Assembly (NCBI GenBank): GCA_020347585.1
Contig: CP070733.1
Span: 415,851-430,274 of the forward strand
Direction of reading: 5' to 3'
DNA: 14,424 bases
DNA from: Pseudomonadota bacterium
GTDB lineage: Bacteria > Pseudomonadota > Gammaproteobacteria > CAMYNG01
Positions 1 through 7,730 of this stretch are shown in pieces. Numbering within the stretch: position 1 is the first letter of the stretch; each line of letters begins with the position of its first letter. The notes below the pieces were generated by a model. The model did no database searches and was not told where the DNA came from. It was given only the letters and a program-made list of their open reading frames with translations. The position numbers and the translations under genes are program-made.

Positions 1-2
1 CC

Positions 3-1010
3 GAATTCGATTTCGGTGTGATCGTGGACCTGTCCGTGGCCGCGGTATTCATTTCCCTGATCGGTTTCATGGAGGCGATTTCCATTGCCAAGGCCATGGC
101 GTCGCAGACCCGCCAGCGCCTTGATCCCAACCAGGAACTGATCGGCCAGGGCCTGTCGAACATGGCGGCGGGGCTGTTCCAGGCCTACCCGGTGTCCGGG
201 TCGTTTTCGCGTTCGGCGGTCAACTTCAGCGCCGGCGCCAAGACCGGTTTTTCGATGCTGGTCACCGGTGCGGTGGTTGCCGCCACGCTGCTGTTCCTCA
301 CGCCGCTGCTGTACCACCTGCCGCAGGCCACCCTTGCCGCGGTCATCATCATGGCGGTGATCAACCTGGTGAAGATCGAGCCCATCAAGCACGCTATCAA
401 GGTACAGCCCATGGACGGTGCGGTGGCCATCGTGACCTTTGCCATGACGCTGGTGATTGCGCCGCACGTGGAATGGGCCATTGCCACCGGTGTGCTCCTG
501 TCACTGGTCCTGTACCTGTACCGCACCATGCGCCCGCGGTTCGCCGAGCTGTCCATGCATGATGACGGCTCATTGCACGACGCGCATGCCCATGGCCTTG
601 CGACCTGCTCCTACGTCTCGCTGTTCCGCTTCGACGGCTCGCTGTACTTCGCCAACGCCGGTTATCTCGAGAACCGGGTATTGCAGAGCATCGCGGAAAA
701 ACCAAATCTGAAATTCGTCATCCTCGACGCCGAGGGTATCAACCAGATCGACGCGACCGGCGAGGAGATCCTGCACAGCATCGCCGAGCGCCTGCACGCG
801 ATCGGCATCGACTTCCTTGTCGCACGCGCCAAGAAGCAGCTTGTCGATGCCCTGGAGCGCGTGCATGCCGAGGTATACCTGCCGCCAGAGCACTACTTTC
901 GCACCAGCAGAGACGCCGTCAAATACGCGTTCGAGCAGATTGGCGACGAGTTTACCGGCGAATCGCCGCTGCTCGTGCCGATACGCGCCGACCAGGCGGC
1001 GCGCACCTGA
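3..1010 (+). CDS. SulP-family anion permease with C-terminal STAS domain (5' end cut off by window)
   Basis: This is the C-terminal 335 residues of an inner-membrane SulP/SLC26 anion transporter (sulfate, bicarbonate or a related anion; the substrate cannot be read from this part). The frame is open to the window edge, so the true start lies outside; the GTG at 18 is an internal valine. The fragment opens in the last transport-domain helices and carries the SulP-like stretch AYPVSGSFSRSAVNFSAGA near fragment residues 60-80, followed by hydrophobic helices around 85-120 and 135-172. The cytoplasmic STAS domain follows from about residue 200 to 310, with the characteristic ILDAEGINQIDATG strand-loop that ends in the phospho-acceptor-like D-A-T-G. 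The gene ends with TGA and converges on the rhodanese gene across a hairpin terminator. Family identity is secure. A role in sulfate export or import alongside the sulfur genes is inferred from context; a bicarbonate transporter is equally possible. Confidence 0.93.
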   Translation, partial: EFDFGVIVDLSVAAVFISLIGFMEAISIAKAMASQTRQRLDPNQELIGQGLSNMAAGLFQAYPVSGSFSRSAVNFSAGAKTGFSMLVTGAVVAATLLFLTPLLYHLPQATLAAVIIMAVINLVKIEPIKHAIKVQPMDGAVAIVTFAMTLVIAPHVEWAIATGVLLSLVLYLYRTMRPRFAELSMHDDGSLHDAHAHGLATCSYVSLFRFDGSLYFANAGYLENRVLQSIAEKPNLKFVILDAEGINQIDATGEEILHSIAERLHAIGIDFLVARAKKQLVDALERVHAEVYLPPEHYFRTSRDAVKYAFEQIGDEFTGESPLLVPIRADQAART

Positions 1011-1024
1011 GCAACGCACAAAAG

Positions 1025-1056
1025 AAACCGGATGGGGTGTACGCCCCATCCGGTTT
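1025..1056. terminator. Bidirectional rho-independent terminator
   Basis: A perfect 13-bp inverted repeat (AAACCGGATGGGG, 6-base loop, CCCCATCCGGTTT) lies 14 bases after the SulP stop codon and 43 bases before the end of the convergent rhodanese gene. On the minus strand the stem is followed by TTTCTTTTG, a good U-tract, so it terminates rhodanese transcription best. On the plus strand the stem ends in TTT followed by GTTGTG, which should be weaker. Confidence 0.9.
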
Positions 1057-1099
1057 GTTGTGCCCCACCGGCCGTGCTCGGCCGGTCTTGCGGACAAAG

Positions 1100-2119
1100 C
1101 TACTTCTTCTTCGCTGCCTCCAGCGCCGAGACCTGTTTCTCGAGACTCTTGATCTTCTTGTTCATACTGGCGAAGTTGTACCACTGCTCACCCGCCACCG
1201 GATATGCAAGCTGCGAGCCATACACCCGCCAGGACTCGTCCCAGTTGGCCGGGTCCTTGAAGCCCAGCAAGCGCAGTTGCAGGTAGGTCAGCGTCGAGCG
1301 CGTACCGGTCTGGCAATAGGCCACTGTGCGCTTCCCTTTGTCCAGCCCGGCAAATGCCTTGCTGGCTGCATCCGCATCGAGATACGCGGTAGTCTCAAGC
1401 TTGCCGGTCTTGGGGTTTTTGGCCTTGGCCAGCGTGTCGAGATGGGACGCGTTTACGGTGGTGTTGGGCACGTGCCCGCCGCGAATGGCGCGAATATCCG
1501 ACCCCTTGTGTTCCTTCGCGGTCCTGGAGTCCACCAGTTGCGCCTTGGACTCTCCACTCGCCACATCCAGTACTTCAGCTGTTTCACCGTAGCTGCTGGC
1601 AGCGACTTTGGCCTTGAATGTGGTGGCTTCCTTGCGCACCGGCTTGTTGTCCAGCCGGTAGCCTGCCTTGCGCCAGGCATCCAGACCGCCGTTCAGAACG
1701 TGCGCCTTGTCGTGTCCCAGGTATTCCATCAGCCAGAAACCGACGGTAGCATCAGTCAGCGTCTTGAGGTCACCGTAATAGAACACCACGTGGGTATCGT
1801 TGCCGATGCCAATCTTGCCCAACAACTTCTCGTAACGCCCCGCATCACGATACAGCCGTGAGGTGCTGTCACGCAGCGCCTTCTTGCAGCGATTGCCAAG
1901 ACTGATGGCGCCGGGGATATGCCCCTTGGCATAGTCTTTCAGATCGCGGCAGTCGACCACCACCCAGTTCGCCTTGCCGGCGTTTTCTTTCACTGTCTTG
2001 GCGTCCACCAGCAGCCCGGGGTTCGCCCATTGGGCGGCCGCGGCCATACCGGCCCAGCCTGCAAAGAGCATTGCCGTAACGCACCACGCGCATAGTCGCT
2101 TCACGTTTAGACCGTTCAT
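1100..2119 (-). CDS. Exported two-domain rhodanese (thiosulfate sulfurtransferase-like)
   Basis: The 339-residue protein has a Sec signal peptide (positive MNGLNVKR, hydrophobic core to about residue 26, AAA-AQ cleavage region), so it acts in the periplasm or at the membrane surface. Two rhodanese domains follow: an N-terminal one (about 34-155) without a catalytic cysteine at the loop (YYGDLKTL) and a C-terminal one (about 190-305) with the active loop C269-Q-T-G-T-R. This split is normal for tandem rhodaneses, which transfer sulfane sulfur from thiosulfate or persulfide to an acceptor. The last ~22 residues (MNKKIKSLEKQVSALEAAKKK) form a heptad-like, lysine-rich coiled coil beyond the usual domain end. 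The ATG has a strong AGGAGGTG ribosome site at 2124-2131. The gene is divergent from the GT2 gene and has a long upstream region with a 20-bp dyad box shared with the TusD-like gene. The physiological acceptor is unknown. Confidence 0.92.
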   Translation of the reverse strand: MNGLNVKRLCAWCVTAMLFAGWAGMAAAAQWANPGLLVDAKTVKENAGKANWVVVDCRDLKDYAKGHIPGAISLGNRCKKALRDSTSRLYRDAGRYEKLLGKIGIGNDTHVVFYYGDLKTLTDATVGFWLMEYLGHDKAHVLNGGLDAWRKAGYRLDNKPVRKEATTFKAKVAASSYGETAEVLDVASGESKAQLVDSRTAKEHKGSDIRAIRGGHVPNTTVNASHLDTLAKAKNPKTGKLETTAYLDADAASKAFAGLDKGKRTVAYCQTGTRSTLTYLQLRLLGFKDPANWDESWRVYGSQLAYPVAGEQWYNFASMNKKIKSLEKQVSALEAAKKK

Positions 2120-2361
2120 CTCACACCTCCTCCCGTCCCAGCGTTCATTGGTTGGATGCCACGCACCGCGGCCTTTGCCGGTGACACGTGGCTTGTAGCC
2201 CCTTGTGCTTTGTTATCGGGGTTCGAGGCGCACCGGTATGATTCTGGCCCCCTCCTCTTAACCGTGTGGCGACACCCGCAGCGCGTACCAAGCGGCCCCA
2301 TGCTGACTAGCCTCGTCCACACGCTCTTGCAGGAATCGGCGTGCCTCACCTCGCCACGTTC

Positions 2362-2367
2362 ATTAGA
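2362..2367 (-). promoter_or_regulatory. Possible -10 element for the rhodanese gene
   Basis: On the minus strand TCTAAT matches five of six bases of the sigma-70 -10 consensus. The dyad box centre lies 30.5 bases upstream of its first base, which would place the box near -42, the usual position for a class II activator. This would give a leader of about 235 nt. No good -35 is present, which fits an activated promoter but does not prove one. Confidence 0.3.
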
Positions 2368-2387
2368 CCCCCCCATGCAAGCGCGAT

Positions 2388-2407
2388 TAAATGATTCATC
2401 TGCATCA
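2388..2407. promoter_or_regulatory. 20-bp imperfect palindrome, copy 1 of a shared operator-like box
   Basis: The sequence AATGATTCATCTGCATCATT is a dyad with 8 of 10 symmetric positions paired. It matches the perfect palindrome at 12289-12308 in 17 of 20 bases, and both copies are followed by TT on the plus strand. It sits in a locally AT-rich stretch, 72 bp upstream of the GT2 start and 268 bp upstream of the rhodanese start, so it could serve either. The protein that binds is unknown; it does not fit the FNR (TTGAT-N4-ATCAA), CRP or Fur consensus. Confidence 0.55.
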
Positions 2408-2465
2408 TTTTGCGTGGCGCCCGGTGGGGGTAAAAACGGGGTTATACGGCCCAGTACACGGCCGC

Positions 2466-2471
2466 AAAGGA
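2466..2471 (+). promoter_or_regulatory. Ribosome binding site that sets the GT2 TTG start
   Basis: AAAGGA lies 8 bases before TTG at 2480. No in-frame ATG upstream has a comparable site, and this start places the GT2 first beta-strand at the N-terminus as is usual for the family. Confidence 0.6.
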
Positions 2472-2479
2472 CGACAGCA

Positions 2480-3505
2480 TTGGCTTCATCGGTATCCATC
2501 ATTGTTCCTGCGCACAACGCCGCGGCGACCATCGAGGCCTGCCTCGACGCGGCGCTGGCCTGCCGCCACCGCGACTTCGAGGTAGTGGTGGTGGACGATG
2601 CCTCGGACGATGCCACCGCCGCGCTCGCCAGCGGCTTTCCCTGCCGGCTGATCCACTTGGCAAATCAGTACGGCGCTGCCCGAGCGCGCAACGTCGGCGC
2701 GCACCACGCGCACGGCGACGTACTGTTCTTCACCGACGCCGACTGCCTGCCCGAACCCGATGTGCTGACGCGGGCGTGTGCCGCGCTCGAGACCGCCGGT
2801 ACCAACAGCGCGGTGGGCGGTACCTACGCGCCCCGGGCGGCTGATCCGACCTTCTTCAGCCAATTTCAGGCTGTTTTTGTCAACTACTCGGAAACCCGAC
2901 GCCCAGGCGCCCCGGACTATCTCGCCACTCACGCGCTGGCGATCCCGGCGCACACCTTCCACGCCAGCGGGGGCTTCGCCGACATCGGCCTGCCTATCAT
3001 CGAGGACGTGGAGTTCAGCCACCGCTTGCGCCGCCAAGGGGTACGCCTGGCGCTGGACCCGGCGCTGCGCGTGCGCCACATTTTCAATTTCTCGCTGCAG
3101 CGCTCGATGCGCAACGCGCTGCGCAAGGCCATGTACTGGACCATGTACTCGCTCAGAAACCGCGACCTGTGCGCCGATTCGGGCACGGCCTCGCACGAAC
3201 TAAAGATCAACGTGGTGGCATACTTTTTGGCCTTGACGCTGTTGGCCCTGTACGCCCTGAGCGGCCAAGCCGCGGCGCTGTCCGGTATCGCCGCGGTTGT
3301 GGCGTTCAACCTGTGGTTCAACCGGCGGCAACTGGCGGCCTTCTGTGAAACGGGCGCGACACGCTTCACCGCCGCCGCCTGGTTGTACTACCTGGGGCTC
3401 TATCCGATGGCGGTGGGACTCGGCGCATTGGCTGGCATGACGCGCTACTTCCTTGAATCGGGCAAACGCAGGGGCAAGCCATGTATTGGGCACTTCCCCA
3501 CCTAA
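2480..3505 (+). CDS. Membrane-associated family 2 glycosyltransferase
   Basis: Starting from TTG at 2480 the protein has 341 residues. It opens with the GT-A nucleotide-sugar fold (SVSIIVPAHNAAATIEACL), followed by the VVVDDASDDAT strand, the metal-binding FTDADCLPEPDVL motif with D-A-D, and the catalytic-base region IIEDVEFSHRLRRQG with its E-D pair. After the domain (about residues 3-225) there are hydrophobic segments around VVAYFLALTLLALYAL, AALSGIAAVVAFNLWF and AAWLYYLGLYPMAVGLGALAG, so the enzyme is anchored in the inner membrane with its active site in the cytoplasm. Its role is transfer of a sugar to a lipid, glycan or protein; donor and acceptor are not readable. It overlaps the next gene by 25 bp, so the two are translationally linked. 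The frame is open back to 2156, but the extra 108 codons look non-coding. Fold confidence is high; the start is less certain. Confidence 0.88.
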   Translation: MASSVSIIVPAHNAAATIEACLDAALACRHRDFEVVVVDDASDDATAALASGFPCRLIHLANQYGAARARNVGAHHAHGDVLFFTDADCLPEPDVLTRACAALETAGTNSAVGGTYAPRAADPTFFSQFQAVFVNYSETRRPGAPDYLATHALAIPAHTFHASGGFADIGLPIIEDVEFSHRLRRQGVRLALDPALRVRHIFNFSLQRSMRNALRKAMYWTMYSLRNRDLCADSGTASHELKINVVAYFLALTLLALYALSGQAAALSGIAAVVAFNLWFNRRQLAAFCETGATRFTAAAWLYYLGLYPMAVGLGALAGMTRYFLESGKRRGKPCIGHFPT

Positions 3506-4527
3506 CGTCGATCTTTCACAAACGGCGGCCTATTCAGCTGACGTTCTTTGTCACGCGCCGCTGCAACGCGCGCTGTCCGTGGTGCTTCTACCTGCAGGGC
3601 AACGATCAGCCGTGCAGCGCGGGAGAGGAACTGCGACTTGACGAAATAGACGCGCTGTCGCGCTCTCTGGGTAGGCTACTGTGGCTGGCCTTCTCTGGCG
3701 GCGAGGTGTTTCTGCGCCGCGACCTGGTGGAGATCGCCGAGCTGTTTCACGCCCGCAATCGCCCATCAGTAATGCTGTTTCCCACCAACGGTATGATGCC
3801 AGAGCTGATCGAACGCCAGACTCGACGCATCCTGCAGCGTTGTCCCCACAGCGTGGTGGTGGTCAAGCTGAGCCTCGACGGGCTGGGCGGTGCGCACGAT
3901 GCCCTGCGCGATACCCCCGGTTGTTTCGCCAGGACCCTTGACACCTACCATCGCCTGCGCGCCTTGCGGCGCGCGTATCCACGTCTTGAGCTGGGATTCA
4001 ACACCGTGTTCCTGTCCGGCAACCAGGACCAAATGGACCACATCATGCAGTTCGTCGCCTCGCTCGAGGGCGCCCCGGCCCACACCATCTCGCTGGTGCG
4101 CGGCGACCTGGCGCGCCACGAGTTCAAAGCGGTCGACGCGTCGAAGTACGGAGAGGTGGTCGCGCGACTTGAGCAATCGCTGCAGAAACGCAGCGCCGCC
4201 ACGTACGGATTTTTTGGCGCGCAGCTCAAGGCCGCCCAGGACGTCGTGCAGCGCCGGTTGATCCACCGCACACTGCGCAGCGGGCAACGGCAGATTCCCT
4301 GCCATGCCGGGCGCATCAACCTGGTGCTGAGCGAAACCGGTGAGGTGTTCCCGTGCGAGATGCGCGGCGAGAGCTTCGGCAACGTGCGCGACCATGGCTA
4401 CGACCTGCGCCGGGTGTGCCGCACGCTCGCGGCGCGCACCACGCTGGACTCTATACGACGCGCAGAGTTTCACTGCACCCACGAGTGTTACATGAAGTCA
4501 AAAATCCTGTTCAGTCCGCGCGTTTAA
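3481..4527 (+). CDS. Radical SAM protein with SPASM/Twitch-like C-terminal cysteines
   Basis: The 348-residue protein has the radical SAM cluster motif C28-N-A-R-C32-P-W-C35, the SAM-binding FSGGE motif at 71-75, and the later VKLSLDG strand (128-134), as in the TIM-barrel core. The C-terminus carries C274-H-A-G, then ETGEVFPC292, GN at 300-301, C313 and H-C332-THE-C336, which resembles a SPASM or Twitch auxiliary Fe-S domain. Enzymes of this class generate a 5'-deoxyadenosyl radical and often modify peptides or sugars (PqqE, MftC and anaerobic sulfatase-maturing enzymes are known examples). The substrate here is unknown. The ATG lies inside the end of the GT2 gene, preceded by an AGGGGC site, so GT2 and this enzyme probably act on the same product. 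The gene ends 28 bp from the convergent B12-type radical SAM gene. Alternatives are a lipid- or glycan-modifying enzyme rather than a peptide-modifying one. Confidence 0.9.
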   Translation: MYWALPHLTSIFHKRRPIQLTFFVTRRCNARCPWCFYLQGNDQPCSAGEELRLDEIDALSRSLGRLLWLAFSGGEVFLRRDLVEIAELFHARNRPSVMLFPTNGMMPELIERQTRRILQRCPHSVVVVKLSLDGLGGAHDALRDTPGCFARTLDTYHRLRALRRAYPRLELGFNTVFLSGNQDQMDHIMQFVASLEGAPAHTISLVRGDLARHEFKAVDASKYGEVVARLEQSLQKRSAATYGFFGAQLKAAQDVVQRRLIHRTLRSGQRQIPCHAGRINLVLSETGEVFPCEMRGESFGNVRDHGYDLRRVCRTLAARTTLDSIRRAEFHCTHECYMKSKILFSPRV

Positions 4528-4555
4528 CCCGCTCAGCTACGCGAGTATGCCGGGC

Positions 4556-6049
4556 TTATGCGGCGGCGTCCGGTGATGGATCCACCGAGTGATCCGTCGA
4601 CGGTGGCGCGCCGCGCTCAAACAGGCGGCGTTTTGCCCACAGCCAGAATAAACTCCTAACACCGCGGTAGGCCGCGCGACAATCGTTCCAGCTACGCACC
4701 TGCAGGAGCCGGCGCAACAGGAAGGACGGGCGCGAGTAGAAACGCCGGAACGCAAGCTGGCGCAGTTCCTGGATCTGGGTGCGGCTCAGCGTATGCGGGG
4801 TGAAGGCCGCACCCTGGTAAGTGTAGTCGCACGGTGTACGCGAGGCGGTGCCGTACTTGTCGAGGTTCTGGTGCAGATGGGTACCCGGAAACGGCGTCAG
4901 CGCATGGAAATTGGCCAGGTCCGGATTGAGCTCCAGCGCAAATTCGATGGTCTTGAGGCCATCCTCCCAGGTCTCGCCGGGGATGCCGAACAGGAACGGC
5001 GTGCTCACCGACAGTTCCGCGTCCTTGGCGGCGCGCACCGCCTTGCGCGTCTGCGCCAGGGTGATGCCCTTGCGCAGGGTGTTGAGGTTTTTCTGTACAC
5101 CGCTCTCCGCGCCGAGCAGCACGGACCAGCAACCGGCATCGCGCATGGCGCGCAACAACGGGTAGTCCACCTGGTTGACGCAGGCGGAGGCAAACCAGGT
5201 GAAGTCCAGGCCGCGTGCCTTAATCCCCCGCGTCAGTTGCAGCGCGCGGGACGGATCCGCTGCAAAGCTATCGTCAATGAACTTGATCTCGCGGTAGCCC
5301 AATGCTAAGCACTGTTCTATTTCGTCCAGCACATTGTCGACACTACGATAACGCACCCCGCGCACACCGAACCGCCGCTCGCGGTCCATCTGTGCACAGA
5401 AAATACAGCGCCGGTTGCAACCGCGAGAGGTCATCACCACGGCCACCGGCTTGCGCCGGTAGGTAGCCGGCGGCGGCACGTAGCGATGAATGTCACCCAG
5501 CAGGTCGCGCGCCGGAAAGGGAATGCTGTCCAGGTCCTCGATGAGCGGGCGCGGGGAGTTGCATATAATTTGCCCCGCCTCGCGCACCACGGTGCCCGCC
5601 ACACCGCGTAGCGTACGCCCGGCTGCCACGCGCCGCGCCACTTCCACCACGGTAATCTCACCCTCGCCACTCACTACCACATCGATGGCATCGCCCGCCT
5701 CCCGCAGGCAGCGCACCGGTTCGGCGATCGGGTGCGGCCCGCCGGTGCAAATAACGATGTCCGAGTTGATGGCCTTGATGGCGCGCGCCGCGTGAATGGC
5801 CTTCGGCCAGCCGAAGGTGGTTGAATACAGGCCGACCAGGGCCGGCGCGAAGCGGCGCAGGCGATCGACAATCTGTTGGTGCGACAAGAAGGCACCGTTA
5901 AAAAACTGCACCTCGTGGCCAGCACACCGCAAGCAGGCCGCCACGTACAGCGTGCCAAGCGGCTCCCAGTAGTTGACCTGCGAGGCCGCGGTGCGAGTGG
6001 GGAACACCTCCTCGGGGCGCCAGGCCGGTATCACCAGTGCGCACTTCAT
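4556..6049 (-). CDS. B12-binding-domain radical SAM protein
   Basis: The 497-residue protein has an N-terminal Rossmann-like cobalamin-binding domain (about 25-145; YWEPLGTLYVAACLRCAGHEV, GLYSTTFGWP, ICTGGPHP, VVSGEGE) and a radical SAM core (about 200-430) with C211-N-R-R-C215-I-F-C218. Later core motifs include IKFIDDSF, LGAESG and FLFGIPGETWEDG. The cobalamin domain lacks an obvious DxHxxG histidine, as in many base-off members. Known relatives methylate or rearrange unactivated carbons (BchE, HpnP-like and P-methylases); the substrate here cannot be read. The start at 6049 gives an ATGA overlap with the stop of the FAD oxidoreductase gene, so the pair is translationally coupled. An open frame continues 59 codons upstream, but that part is a shadow of the oxidoreductase. 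It is the last gene of the minus-strand operon. The C-terminal tail (about 440-497) is Arg-rich and ends in a low-complexity Pro/Asp/Ala stretch. Confidence 0.92.
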   Translation of the reverse strand: MKCALVIPAWRPEEVFPTRTAASQVNYWEPLGTLYVAACLRCAGHEVQFFNGAFLSHQQIVDRLRRFAPALVGLYSTTFGWPKAIHAARAIKAINSDIVICTGGPHPIAEPVRCLREAGDAIDVVVSGEGEITVVEVARRVAAGRTLRGVAGTVVREAGQIICNSPRPLIEDLDSIPFPARDLLGDIHRYVPPPATYRRKPVAVVMTSRGCNRRCIFCAQMDRERRFGVRGVRYRSVDNVLDEIEQCLALGYREIKFIDDSFAADPSRALQLTRGIKARGLDFTWFASACVNQVDYPLLRAMRDAGCWSVLLGAESGVQKNLNTLRKGITLAQTRKAVRAAKDAELSVSTPFLFGIPGETWEDGLKTIEFALELNPDLANFHALTPFPGTHLHQNLDKYGTASRTPCDYTYQGAAFTPHTLSRTQIQELRQLAFRRFYSRPSFLLRRLLQVRSWNDCRAAYRGVRSLFWLWAKRRLFERGAPPSTDHSVDPSPDAAA

Positions 6050-7458
6050 CGCGTCTGCACCGTGTCCAGATGCAGGTACGCCGGCAGCGGCGCATCGAGC
6101 ACCGCCTGTGCGGCCTGCATGCCAGAACCAATGGCCTGGTCCATGTTGTAGTAGCGAAACTTGCCGCCGCGCCCCGTGAGGTGCAGGTTGTCGAAGCGTG
6201 CCAGGTAGTCGCAGATGCACTGGCAACGTGTTTCGTACCCTACCTCGAACAACGGGTAGGCATTGGGCACGCGCACCACCTCGGCATCGATGACCTCGGC
6301 GGGATCAATGAAACCTAGCCGCGCCAGCCATTGCCGAGTACGCTGCACCAGCGCCTCGTTGCTGCTGCCCCAGGTGCCGTCACCGCGAAAACAGAAATGC
6401 TCGGCTACCAGCGCTGTTTTCCCCGACGGCGCCATTTGCGTGCTCCAGTTGGTCGGCTCGTGGATGCGCCCGAACGGTACCTGCGGCTCGGGAAAATAGA
6501 TCCAGGTGTGCCCGGTGGCACGCGCGCGATCGAGCATCAGCGTGACTAGCACCAGGTCGCGGCTACGCAATCCTGCTGCGGCGGCGCGCACCGGCGCCGG
6601 CGCCGGTGGTGAAAGCGTGGCGATGAGCGCCTGCAAGGGAATGCTGGAGATAAAATGCTCGCCAACCAGGCGTTGCTCGTACCCGGCACGGCGAACCACC
6701 GCGCCGGTAATATGGTTGTCGCGATGCTCGATGCGCACCACGCTCGTATCGTTGAGCAGGCGTGCTCGACTGCCCATCGAACCGACCAGCCGCTGCGCGA
6801 TCTGTCCAATGCCCTGCGCCGGGTACAAAAAGCGATCGGCCAGCGTATGGAGCCGGGGCCACGGCGCGGGCAACATTGCATGCCGGATCGCCCGCCCCAG
6901 CGACAGCCCCTGCACGCGCTGCGCCACCCACTGCATGGCGATATGCCGGCTGTCTATACCCCAGACCTTTTCGCTGTAATCCCGAAAGTAGATCTCGAAT
7001 AGGCGCCGTCCGAAGTTGCGTACCACCCAGTCCTCGAGCGAACGCGGCGTGGTGCTGCGCCAACGCGCACGCAGCTGTTCGCAAGCGTAGTCAAACAGGA
7101 TGCGCGCGCTAGTCAACGCGCCGAATCCCAAGATGGCATTGAGCGGGCGCAACGGATAATGAAAGCACTTGCCTCCCAGCATAATGCGGCTCGAGCGCGG
7201 TACGCTCAGGCAATCGCTGCCCAGCAGGTCGCGCACGAATGCCTCGATAGCTGGATCGTCGGTAATAAAACGGTGACCGCCAAGGTCGAAGCGAAATCCC
7301 CGCACGGTTACTGTGCGCGCCAGGCCACCTGCGACTGCGCCGCGCTCAACCACGGTGACAAAGCGCCCGGCATCGGCCAGACGCCGCTCGGCCGCAAGTC
7401 CGGCGAGTCCCGCGCCAAGGACCACCGCGTCGTGCGTGCCGCTTACCTTGTCATCCAC
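6046..7458 (-). CDS. FAD-dependent oxidoreductase, UDP-galactopyranose mutase/protoporphyrinogen oxidase-like
   Basis: The 470-residue protein starts with an FAD Rossmann motif (VVLGAGLAGLAAERRL, G15 to G20) ending in the ribose-binding VVERG acid at about residue 38, then GGLARTV and FDLGGHRF (57-64). The middle has YSEKVWGID (161-169), and the C-terminus has the second FAD-contacting block GRGGKFRYYNMDQAIGSGMQAA. This pattern belongs to the amine oxidase/HemY/UGM superfamily, whose members oxidise, desaturate or isomerise substrates. It is unlikely to be the haem-pathway enzyme, since neighbours are sugar and radical SAM genes; a glycan or lipid substrate is more plausible. The GTG start at 7458 is set by GGAGG at 7468-7472, nine bases upstream. 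The gene follows the second small protein by 57 bp and overlaps the B12-type radical SAM gene by 4 bp, so the two enzymes probably act in sequence. Confidence 0.87.
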   Translation of the reverse strand: MDDKVSGTHDAVVLGAGLAGLAAERRLADAGRFVTVVERGAVAGGLARTVTVRGFRFDLGGHRFITDDPAIEAFVRDLLGSDCLSVPRSSRIMLGGKCFHYPLRPLNAILGFGALTSARILFDYACEQLRARWRSTTPRSLEDWVVRNFGRRLFEIYFRDYSEKVWGIDSRHIAMQWVAQRVQGLSLGRAIRHAMLPAPWPRLHTLADRFLYPAQGIGQIAQRLVGSMGSRARLLNDTSVVRIEHRDNHITGAVVRRAGYEQRLVGEHFISSIPLQALIATLSPPAPAPVRAAAAGLRSRDLVLVTLMLDRARATGHTWIYFPEPQVPFGRIHEPTNWSTQMAPSGKTALVAEHFCFRGDGTWGSSNEALVQRTRQWLARLGFIDPAEVIDAEVVRVPNAYPLFEVGYETRCQCICDYLARFDNLHLTGRGGKFRYYNMDQAIGSGMQAAQAVLDAPLPAYLHLDTVQTR

Positions 7459-7467
7459 AGGTGCTCG

Positions 7468-7472
7468 CCTCC
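7468..7472 (-). promoter_or_regulatory. Ribosome binding site for the FAD oxidoreductase GTG start
   Basis: GGAGG on the minus strand lies nine bases before GTG at 7458. The ATG four bases further down is out of frame, which supports the GTG. Confidence 0.6.
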
Positions 7473-7515
7473 CGCCATCGGCATTGCTTGCCCCGCCTGC
7501 CTCGCTTCCCCGCGA

Positions 7516-7722
7516 CTATTCTGCGAGGCTGTCGTAGTACTGCTTGAGCTCGTCACTAATACCTTCGGGGGCCTTGCCTTCGACGCCCGCGCCATAGCCA
7601 GCGGTTTCAACTGCCCCGAAGAAGCCGGGCTCGACGCCGGTACTTGCCGAGATGTTGAAACCCGCAAGAAATGCGACCACCGCAATGCTTGCCGTCAGGC
7701 CTAACCACAAACTGGTTTTCAA
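7516..7722 (-). CDS. Small membrane-anchored protein with C-terminal YY motif (paralogue 2)
   Basis: This is a 68-residue protein if translation begins at TTG 7722, which has AGGAG eight bases upstream (7731-7735). It then reads MKTSLWLGLTASIAVV, the same opening as the neighbouring paralogue (MKSGLWVVILVV). Residues 5-22 form one transmembrane segment, followed by a Gly-rich stretch (GFFGAVETAGYGAGVEG) and an acidic tail ISDELKQYYDSLAE. The tail matches the paralogue's VSEDMEKYYSDLLKQDE. The N-terminus has a single positive residue, so the tail is probably periplasmic, or the N-terminus may be an uncleaved signal. No function is recognised. It lies in the operon between YeeE/YedE-TusA and the FAD/radical SAM pair. 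Another TTG at 7761 would add 13 residues but lacks a good ribosome site. Possible roles are a scaffold, a small subunit of the permease, or a substrate of the radical SAM enzymes. Confidence 0.72.
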   Translation of the reverse strand: MKTSLWLGLTASIAVVAFLAGFNISASTGVEPGFFGAVETAGYGAGVEGKAPEGISDELKQYYDSLAE

Positions 7723-7730
7723 TGTCCTGT

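Larger units (their letters stand above)
2120..2479. promoter_or_regulatory. Divergent control region between rhodanese and GT2 genes
   Basis: This 360-bp gap separates the rhodanese ATG (minus) from the preferred GT2 start (plus). A plus-strand frame stays open back to 2156, but its translation before 2480 is low-complexity and has no resemblance to a GT2 N-terminus, so I treat it as non-coding. The region holds a 20-bp imperfect palindrome at 2388-2407, a run of seven C at 2368-2374, a possible minus-strand -10 (TCTAAT) at 2367-2362 and a possible plus-strand -10 (TTATAC) at 2440-2445. No other gene is visible. Confidence 0.5.

Noticed and set aside
1037..1861. Long plus-strand open frame antisense to the rhodanese gene
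   Set aside because: It lies wholly opposite a clear rhodanese gene with signal peptide and active-site motif; such frames are common in GC-rich DNA.
2156..2479. N-terminal extension of the GT2 gene by 108 codons
   Set aside because: The translation is low-complexity and unlike any GT2 N-terminus, has no ribosome site, and overlaps an operator-like palindrome. The TTG at 2480 with AAAGGA fits better.
3766..4482. Long minus-strand open frame opposite the SPASM-type radical SAM gene
   Set aside because: His/Arg/Gln-rich translation with no domain; it is a shadow of the real gene.
4528..4555. Terminator between the convergent radical SAM genes
   Set aside because: Only a weak interrupted CCCG/CGGG pairing and no U-tract; not enough to call.
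6050..6226. N-terminal extension of the B12-type radical SAM gene
   Set aside because: The 59 extra codons overlap the FAD oxidoreductase C-terminus in another frame; ATG 6049 gives an ATGA coupling and starts with the expected domain.
6590..6607. GGCGCC tandem repeats as a regulatory or mobile repeat
   Set aside because: They encode a Pro-Ala-Pro-Ala stretch in the FAD oxidoreductase; only three short units, no wider repeat.
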